NCBI GenBank assembly: GCA_022592435.1
Contig: JABYQS010000668.1
Span: 1-15,729 of the forward strand
Direction: 5' to 3'
Origin: Cerioporus squamosus
Taxonomy: Eukaryota > Basidiomycota > Agaricomycetes > Polyporales > Polyporaceae
DNA length: 15,729 nucleotides
In this document: in pieces, positions 7,390 to 14,020 of the stretch
Layout: every line of letters begins with the position of its first letter
Numbering within the stretch: the stretch's first letter is position 1
Translations under genes and position numbers: made by a program
Notes under the pieces: generated by a model
The model's input: the letters and a program-made list of their open reading frames with translations, nothing else
Databases searched by the model: none
Told to the model about the DNA's origin: nothing

Positions 7390-10215
7390 ATGCCGCCAGG
7401 ACCCGCGTACAACTGGCTCTGTGTCGCACACTCGCTCTACGACATCCTCGCTCATGCCGCCCAGATCCGTGCAGCCCAGCTAGCCAGGGCAGGACGCGCT
7501 GTTCGTCCCGCTGCAGATCAACTCTCGCGAAAGCGCAAACGAGATGAAGTCTCGGCTTCCGACGCTCAGCTATCTGCAACAGCGACACCGCGAGACGAGC
7601 TCCGGCCTACGTCTGCTGAACCTCCCGTGGCGGCGGTCAGCAAAGGTACATCCCCGGACGTGCTGGAACCGAGCCGTGCTACTGCCATCCAAGCGAGTAC
7701 AGTGCGTATATGACTACGCATGCCCATGCTGAGTACTCACAGTACAGTCTCAGGTGACGCAAGACGTTCCGGCACCAAGTCCGGCACCTCCTTCTTATGT
7801 CCTTGCCGACGCGCCCTCGGTGACCGCGCAAGTCGAGTCCGTTACCCCACCTGCTGCGTTTACACAGGACCCTCAGAGAACGTTGGAGCCGGAGGCACCC
7901 CCAGCCGGGAACGTCTCTGCAAGCACCGGCATTCCTGACCCGGGAGAGGTATGCGCTCACTCACTTATACAAGGGGTGGTCAAAGATGTGGATTCTGCCA
8001 GGATTCTGAGGTGAATTCTGGGATGTGATTCTGAGTCCCGGAAACACTATTCTGGGCTGGATATTCCGGCTCCCCTCCTTATCCATGCCATTTACCTGCC
8101 GCTTAGTTCCCCAGCGAAGGTGAATGCGCATTACTCAAAGAACATAACGGTGACTTGACTAGGCCTGATGGCACGTCAATGTCATATCTGTCCACTCTCG
8201 CGTTTTCGCTCCAGAAAATTGGTGAGCGTATTGTTTGCAAACATCAGGTCCTCTATCTCAAGCTCGAGAGGAGTATGAACACTATAGCAGCTTGTGCAGA
8301 CAGATCTACCAGAGTGTGTCGTAGTCAGAGGCCGGGCAATTGGGAGCACCCAAAATCCGCCCAGAAACCCCCCAGGATCGCGTTCCCAGATGGGGTGGTC
8401 AGAGGGGGGGGCGATTCTGGGTTTCAGTATCCCGCCAGAATCGGCATCTTTGACTACCTCTTTCAAGTCGGCTCATAACTGACTTCACATACGCAGTCGA
8501 TTGTCGTCGACGTGCCCCGAACTCGAAATCTTCAGTCATCCAAGGTCCCTCTTCCCGCATCGGGCGACTGTTCCACTACGGAGGCATGTCGTACACATCT
8601 CTCCGTCCTCAGCCATCTGATCGCGTGCTGCGCCAGGTCTTGCTGCCTCCTTAGGCTATGGTGCCGCCTCGGAATTGCTTCGACGGTCCACCCACAGCTC
8701 CGATGAGAACTCGATCGGCTCTCTCATGCTCACGGAGGGCAACATCAAGCGCCTCGTCTCCAAGCTCACACAGATGCGCGGCGCAGCGCTGAAGCTCGGA
8801 CAGTTCATGAGCATACAAGGTCGGTCAGACGCACCTGAATCAGCCGTCGTCCGACTAACGGTCTACATCCGCAAGACAGCCAAGTTCTGCCACCAGAGAT
8901 AGAAGACATCTTCCGCCGCGTGCAGGACAGCGCCCACTACATGCCCGATTGGCAAATGGAGGTGCGCCCCGTTTCCCTGTACCATGATCTCGAGTGTCGA
9001 CGCGAAACCTCTAGCAAGTCATGCGCGACTCCCTCGGACCGTCCTGGATGGACAATTTCGAGTCCTTCGACCGCCTCCCCTTCGCCGCAGCCTCGATCGG
9101 CCAAGTCCACTCTGCCGTCCTAACCGCCGCCGTGTCGCCCACAGGCGCGCCCGCACGCGTCGCAGTCAAGGTCCAGTTCCCCAACATCATCAGCTCGATC
9201 AACAGCGACCTCGGATACGTCAAGATGCTCCTCACCGCGAGCAAGCTCCTCCCCCGCGGCCTCTTCCTCGACCGCACGATCAGCGTCATGAAGGACGAGC
9301 TCGCAGAAGAGTGCGACTACGCGCGCGAGGCGTCCTTCCTCCGGCGGTTCGGCCAGGCGGACCACCTGGGCGGGGACGACAGGTTCAAGGTCCCGTGGGT
9401 TTGGGAGGGGAGCACCGACCGGGTGCTCGTCATGGAGCATCTGGACGGTGTCAGCGTGGGCGGGTCGGTCATCAACGCGCTCAGCCAGCGCGACCGCGAC
9501 GACGTAAGTGCCCTCCTCACGTCGATGGGCCACACTCACACCGGCACACGCAGATCGCCACGCGCATCATCGACCTCTGTCTCCGCGAGCTCTTCGTCTT
9601 CCGCGCGATGCAGACGGACCCGAACTGGACGAACTTCCTCTGGAACACGCGCACGCGCCGGGTCGAGCTCGTCGACTTTGGCGCGACGCGCGAGTACTCG
9701 AAGGAGTTCATCGACAACTGGCTGCACCTCCTCTCCGCCGCCGTTGCCGAGGACCGCGACGCATGCGTCGAGTGGAGTCTCAAGCTTGGCTACCTGACCG
9801 GCCAGGAGAACGACGTACGCACCCTTATCCCCACTTATCGGGATGTATGAGCTGATGAATCGCTTTGCAGGTGATGCTCGACGCGCATGTCAAGTCCATG
9901 GTCCTCCTGGGCACGCCGTTCAACGCATCCACATCACAGCCCTTCACGTTCGGACCCCGGTCGAAGTGGGCAGACATCACTGCCGAATTCGGGCGCAGAT
10001 CCCGGTCATGCTGCAGCATCGTCTGACGCCTCCTCCCCGGGAGACGTACAGTCTGAACAGGTACCTTTCCCTCGGCCTCTTCCCTTCGAGCTCTACGCTG
10101 ACGGCGGTGATACAGAAAACTGAGCGGCGCGTTCTTGTTGGCGTCGCGTCTGAACGCGTCGGTGGACTGCAGGACGCTGTGGACGAAGGTCGTCGAAGGC
10201 TACCAGTTCGGCTGA
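7390..10215 (+). CDS. COQ8: COQ8, ABC1/UbiB atypical kinase for coenzyme Q synthesis
   Basis: Mitochondrial ADCK3/UbiB-family protein needed to maintain the coenzyme Q biosynthetic complex (family knowledge). The joined product is about 634 residues. Hallmarks, with approximate positions: KVP and SSRIGRLFHYGG ahead of the core, the family-specific KxGQ motif as KLGQ (251-254), the Ala-rich loop AAASIGQVH (312-320) that replaces the usual glycine-rich loop, the ATP-site lysine in VAVKVQFP (340), catalytic D473 and N478 in DPNWTNF, and the metal-binding DFG (492-494). All are intact. The first 170 residues are a variable, basic, Pro/Ala-rich extension, plausibly for mitochondrial import. ATG 7390 follows an in-frame TGA at 7378 and is the first ATG of its frame. 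Two exons carry apparent one-base deletions, intron 2 holds an inserted element, and intron 3 appears to be GC-AG. Confidence 0.95.
7971..8009 (+). repeat. left terminal inverted repeat
   Basis: 39-bp arm that pairs with the reverse complement of 8424-8462. The perfectly shared blocks are GTCAAAGATG and GATTCTG, followed by GGAT and CTGA. Confidence 0.75.
8424..8462 (-). repeat. right terminal inverted repeat
   Basis: Reverse-complement partner of 7971-8009, with seven mismatches and no gaps. Read on the minus strand from 8462 it begins AAGAGGTAGTCAAAGATG. Confidence 0.75.
8545..8552 (+). other. COQ8: apparent one-base deletion in COQ8 exon 3
   Basis: The frame entering exon 3 reads NLQSSKVP. 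The family continuation SSRIGRLFHYGG is found only in the next frame, starting at 8550. The switch falls at the CCC run 8547-8549; one further C would restore the frame. The incoming frame otherwise continues with unrelated sequence to a TGA at 8704-8706. Confidence 0.8.
8584..8636 (+). other. COQ8: GC-AG intron 3 of COQ8
   Basis: The family sequence HYGGLAASLGYGAASE is obtained only if the intron begins GCATGT after GGA G (8583) and ends CGCCAG (8636). Length is 53 bp, typical of the gene, and a CTGAT lies 23 bp upstream of the acceptor. The one nearby GT donor gives the wrong phase. GC-AG introns are a known minor class spliced by the major spliceosome. Confidence 0.75.
9982..9995 (+). other. 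COQ8: apparent one-base deletion in COQ8 exon 8
   Basis: Exon 8 reads SKWADITAE, and the conserved RAQIPVMLQHRLTPPPRE then follows in the next frame from 9990. The bases at the switch are GAATTCGG; one more A (GAA ATT CGG) would give the usual AEIRAQIP and also restores the phase needed at the exon 8/9 junction. Confidence 0.8.
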
Positions 10216-10562
10216 GCGCCATATACCGGACACATCCTGGACTTGGGTCCCCCGCATGATAATAGAGTAGAGCACCGTACAATGTCGTAGTGTAGAGCGT
10301 CCATATATCACCATCCTCCAGCTCAGAGATGTCCCGGACAAGATCCAATGCCAAAAGCCTCGCAAGTAGTGAAGTAGGTAGCGTGCTGTTGAGAGTATAC
10401 TGTATTACACTTAAGAGGTACTGATGCGTGTGTAGATGGGTCCTTGCGGGTGTTGAACCGTGAACCTCTACAAGATCCATGCAAGACAAGGGAGGTCTAC
10501 GTCTAAGTCTAAACCGACGTCGACGGGCTGTAGTCGTGAGCAGGCGTGCGCGCGTCGTGAGA
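10216..10562. other. intergenic region between COQ8 and OPI3 3' ends
   Basis: 347 bp between two convergent stop codons. No gene, repeat or clear poly(A) signal is visible. A minus-strand open frame from 10489 to 9977 runs from here antisense into COQ8 exons and has no family features. Confidence 0.55.
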
Positions 10563-11512
10563 TCATAGCTCTTTCTTAGACTCCGCCTTGGCCTTCGCAG
10601 ACTCCGACGCGGCTCTGGCGGAGTAGATCATGTCTGTGAACGGGCCCTCGAAGCGGAGCGCGATCACATAGACGATGTACACGTAGAGCGTGATGAGCAG
10701 GCCGGCGGGGCGCTCGTACCTAAGCGCATGGCGCGTGGACAGCGGCAGGAGGTGACAAGTGAAGTGCACCAGCGCGCGTGAAGAGCGAGCATACGGAAGA
10801 AAACAACAGAGAAAAGACCCCCGAGTCAGCACCCAACCACGCACGAAGTACAAGCACGGAAGAGAACGCACCAGAGGGCAGTCGCGGCGAACGACATGGT
10901 GCTCCCGACGTACATCGGGTCGCGGAGGACGTTGAATGGGAAGCCCTCGACGCGGTGGTCCATGAGGATGCCAAAGTAGTCGCCCAGGAAGGTGCCCGTG
11001 ATCCCGAGGGCCCAGGTGGACGTGATGACGAACGTCTGGCCGAGCACGAACAGCACGGCGGGAACGAGCGTGTCGAGTGGCTCGGGGAGGATCTTCTGGC
11101 GCGGCTGCTCGAGGAGGGCGCGGTGGTAGCTGCGGTATCGCGTCAGCGAGCGTGCAGGAATGCAGGAACGGGGAAGGGGGGAGGAGTTGGGGAAGAACAG
11201 ACAAAGCGGGCACTTACAGGGCATCGCGGAGCATGCCAGCAGAGAAGATGCAGAGCGCGAGGAAGTAGCAGCCGTACCGCGCGTTCCCGCCAAACATGCG
11301 CGTTATCGTCTTGTTTCTGTACTCTGCACGACGTGCGCGTGAGACGCGGCGAGTGTCACTGTGAGCGAGCTGCAGACATGTCGGGATTGTGGTTATGACG
11401 CACCATTGCGCGCGACGATGTTCCACGCGGTGGGGTTGAACGCGATGGAGGCGACGGAGAGGAGCAAGGACGACTTGGAGAAGTCTACAAGGGTGGACAG
11501 CGAGCTCGCCAT
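10563..11512 (-). CDS. OPI3: Phospholipid N-methyltransferase Opi3 (PEMT family)
   Basis: ER membrane enzyme that uses S-adenosylmethionine for the last methylations from phosphatidyl-monomethylethanolamine to phosphatidylcholine (family knowledge). Exons: 11512-11404, 11323-11218, 11129-10872, 10719-10563, giving 209 residues, normal for the family. Visible features: FNPTAWNIVARNEYRNK (25-41), FGGNARYGCY (47-56), TWALGITGTFLGDYFGILMD (110-129), GFPFNVLRDPMYVGST (134-149) and LRFEGPFTDMIY near the C terminus. About four hydrophobic helices are seen, near 14-34, 52-70, 90-112 and 161-180. The end KKEL fits the KKxx ER-retrieval pattern. The introns are longer (80, 88 and 151 bp) than elsewhere in the window. 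The start is the only ATG at the head of the open frame. The gene is divergent from ADE13. Confidence 0.93.
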
Positions 11513-11751
11513 GGCTGGGGTGTCCGGGATCGTCGTGAAAGTCGTGAACGTCGTCTGCAAAGTCTGACCTGGCACTGGGTAGTCACTTCGCGCGCGAGGT
11601 GGTCGGCGCGCGCCTCGTTTTTGATCGTGGCTAGAGTCTCGGCTAGATTATCAACCTTGCTTTGTCGAGAACTTTCATCTCCTCCTCGGAGTCTCTTCCT
11701 CTCGCAATCCTCTCGAGTCCCTCCGATCTCGCTCTGAGTCTCTGTCGCGCG
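11513..11751. promoter_or_regulatory. shared divergent promoter region, OPI3/ADE13
   Basis: 239 bp between the two ATGs. The ADE13-proximal half is a strong pyrimidine-rich tract on the plus strand (about 11670-11745), a common feature just upstream of fungal start codons. No TATA box or perfect Bas1/Gcn4 site was found; a TGAGTCT at 11735-11741 is only partly matching and close to the ATG. Confidence 0.5.
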
Positions 11752-13700
11752 ATGGAGTCCTTTGACACGTACCAGACGCCTCTTTCAAGGTTCATACTCG
11801 CCATTTTCACGCACACCTACGGGCATCCTGACCTCGAGCCAGCCGATATGCGAGCAAAGAGATGGCGCATCTGTTCTCAGCGGCTGTACGTCCGACAGCT
11901 AAAGTCAAGAGTCCCCGCTTGAGCTCACTCTCGTACCGTCCAGAACCGCTTCCACACGTGGAGGAAGCTGTGGCTCAACCTGGCCATAGCGGAGAAGGAG
12001 CTCGGTCTCCCCGTCTCAGATGAGGCTATCGAGCAGATGAAGGCGAACCTGGTAAGCACAAGTTTCGACTCGCGCGAAGCTGAGGTAGTCAAGCCTGTGC
12101 ACTAGCATCTGGACGCGAAGCAGTTCGAGATCGCGGCCGCCGAGGAGAAGAAAAGGCGTCACGATGTCATGGCCCATGTCCACACCTTTGGTCAAGTCGC
12201 CCCTGCGGCCGCGGGTATCATCCAGTCAGTCCGCGCACCCCCGCCTCCATCTTGTTATCTGATATAATCCCCTGCGCAGCTTGGGCGCGACGTCGTGCTA
12301 TGTCACCGAGTACGCGAATTCATACCGCCCTCTCTCCCGTCTGGGAAAGTCTCATAGTCCCTCAGCAATGCAGACCTAATCTTCCTCCGCGAAGCCCTGA
12401 CGCTGCTCCTCCAAAAGCTCGCGGTGGTCATCGACCGCTTTGCCGCCTTCGCGAACCAGTACCGCGACCTGCCGACGCTTGGATTCACGCACTTCCAGCC
12501 GGCTCAGCTCACGACCGTGGGCAAGCGGGCGACGCTCTGGTTGCAGGTACGCAGATCTGACCCCTGTCCATACGGAAAGCCACCCATCTCTGCGAGCAGG
12601 AGCTTCTGTGGGACCTCCGCAACATCAAGCGTGCCAGAGACGATCTTGGCTTCCGCGGGGTGAAGGGCACCACCGGTACGCAGGCAAGCTTCCTCGCGTT
12701 GTTCGACGGAGACCACGACAAGGTATGCACGGTCGGTTCTAGCACGCTTCGGCGGTCCTCACGCTATCCACAGGTCGAGGAGCTTGACCGCAGAGTCACG
12801 GCTCTGTCGGGCTTCAGCTATGCGTACCCGGTGACGTCCCAGACGTACTCGCGGAAGATCGACGTCGACGTCCTCGCGCCGCTGGCCAGCTTCGGTGCGA
12901 CCGCGCACAAGCTCGCGACCGATCTGCGTCTACTCGCCAACCTCAAGGTCTGTCTGCGCGACCGTCCATACGCATTCTCGCGTGCTGACGTCTGTGCGTG
13001 CACACAGGAAGTCGAGGAACCCTTCGAGTCCACGCAGATCGGCTCCTCCGCCATGGCGTACAAGCGCAACCCGATGCGCTCGGAGCGGATCTGCAGCCTC
13101 GCGCGCCACCTGATGGTCCTGCAGCAGAACGCGCTGAGCACGGCCAGCGTGCAGTGGTTTGAGCGCACGCTCGACGACAGCGCGAACCGCCGGATCACGC
13201 TCCCGGAGGCGTTCCTGACCGCAGACATCGTGCTCACGACCCTGCAGAACGTCTCGGAGGGTCTCGTCGTGTACCCGAAGGTGATCGTGCGGCGGATCTC
13301 GCAGGAGCTGCCCTTCATGGCGACGGAGAACATCATCATGGCGATCGTCAAGGCGGGCGGGGACAGACAGGAGGCCCACGAGAAGATCCGCGTACGTATC
13401 GAGCATGCTCACTTTATTGCAGCTCGCTGATGCAGGCTGGTGCAGGTGCTCTCGCACGAAGCGGCGCACCAGGTCAAGCAGCTCGGACTCGAGAACGACC
13501 TCATCGAGCGCGTGAAGAAGGACGCGTACTTTGACCCCATCAAGGACCAGCTGGACGCGCTGCTCGACCCGAAGAGCTTCATCGGGCGCGCGCCGGAGCA
13601 GGTGGACAAGTTCCTGGCGGAGTGGGTGCGGCCGGCACTCGCGGATGCGGAGCTGCAGGGCGCGCTGGGGAAGGCGGGCAAGGCGGAGCTCAACGTGTAG
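11752..13700 (+). CDS. ADE13: Adenylosuccinate lyase
   Basis: Cytosolic enzyme of the fumarase/aspartase superfamily. It acts twice in purine synthesis: SAICAR to AICAR, and adenylosuccinate to AMP, each releasing fumarate (family knowledge). Exons: 11752-11789, 11843-11885, 11944-12051, 12106-12224, 12280-12309, 12366-12546, 12600-12722, 12774-12947, 13008-13391, 13446-13700. All phases agree, giving 484 residues, close to the yeast length. Motifs: [12 protein letters not shown] (81-92), TSCYVTDNADL (107-117), GFTHFQPAQ with the likely catalytic His155, and the signature loop [15 protein letters not shown] (284-298) with Ser285/286. The N terminus [16 protein letters not shown] is typical. 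Exon 5 is only 30 nt. The intron 1 donor is the weaker GTTCAT. No frame break was found. Confidence 0.96.
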
Positions 13701-14020
13701 GCGGACCCAGGGGGAGGCACATCAATCGTCGTGTAAGAATGTAACGATGCATGTAGCAAATACAAACTAGACCTGTTGTTCGCCTTTCCTCGCTGTTCGT
13801 ACTTACATAGAGTGGACGTGGGCCACGTGGCGCTGCTGGTAGTAAGTAAAGCGTAGCGCGTGGGCGCTTCGTGACTCTGCCTCTGCCCTCACCGAGCGTC
13901 TTGCTTTGTACCGTTGACCGCTGGTTGAAGTACGCCCTTTGTTCTCGCGCCAGCAAGCAGCACGCAAGTACCTACAACCGCCCGCGCCGCGTTCTCGACC
14001 GCTGAGCGCATACTCTCACC
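13701..14020. other. ADE13 3' flank and promoter of SWIB gene
   Basis: 320 bp between the ADE13 stop and the next ATG, both genes on the plus strand. It should contain the ADE13 terminator and the downstream promoter. A minus-strand open frame at 13690-13956 has no recognisable features. No repeats or RNA genes were seen. Confidence 0.5.

Larger units (their letters stand above)
7971..8462. mobile_element. MITE-like element in COQ8 intron 2
   Basis: The segment is bounded by imperfect terminal inverted repeats of 39 bp (32 of 39 positions match by my hand alignment). Both outer ends begin AAG(G/A)GGT(G/A)GTCAAAGATG. The left end also has five copies of ATTCTG at 7992, 8003, 8015, 8028 and 8049, resembling subterminal repeats. 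No transposase is encoded, so it would be non-autonomous. Removing 7971-8462 leaves a 56-bp intron, the normal size here, which supports insertion into an existing intron. A target-site duplication is not clear: the flanks read TTATAC on the left and TCAAGT on the right. The superfamily therefore cannot be assigned. Confidence 0.7.
7390..10215 (+). other. COQ8: COQ8 exon-intron map (9 exons)
   Basis: Exons: 7390-7701, 7754-7948 (or from 7748, both in frame), 8497-8583, 8637-8819, 8876-8961, 9015-9503, 9554-9814, 9871-10060, 10116-10215. Introns are 46-56 bp except intron 2 (548 bp, with the insertion). Intron 4 has a CTAAC branch site and intron 2 a CTGAC. Junctions keep phase throughout once one base each is allowed in exons 3 and 8. 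The TGA at 10213-10215 follows VVEGYQFG, a conserved type of COQ8 C terminus. Confidence 0.85.

Noticed and set aside
7961..8470. Clear target-site duplication around the COQ8 element
   Set aside because: Short matches such as CAAG at 7970-7973 and 8464-8467 do not fall symmetrically at the inverted-repeat ends, so no duplication is claimed.
8984..9850. 288-codon plus-strand open frame over COQ8
   Set aside because: Arg/Pro-rich shifted frame of COQ8 exon 6; only its end coincides with true exon 7.
10778..11398. 206-codon plus-strand open frame opposite OPI3
   Set aside because: Antisense of OPI3 exons and introns, rich in Glu/Arg/Gly without motifs.
12818..13469. Long minus-strand open frames opposite ADE13
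   Set aside because: Antisense shadows of the conserved lyase exons, with no family resemblance.
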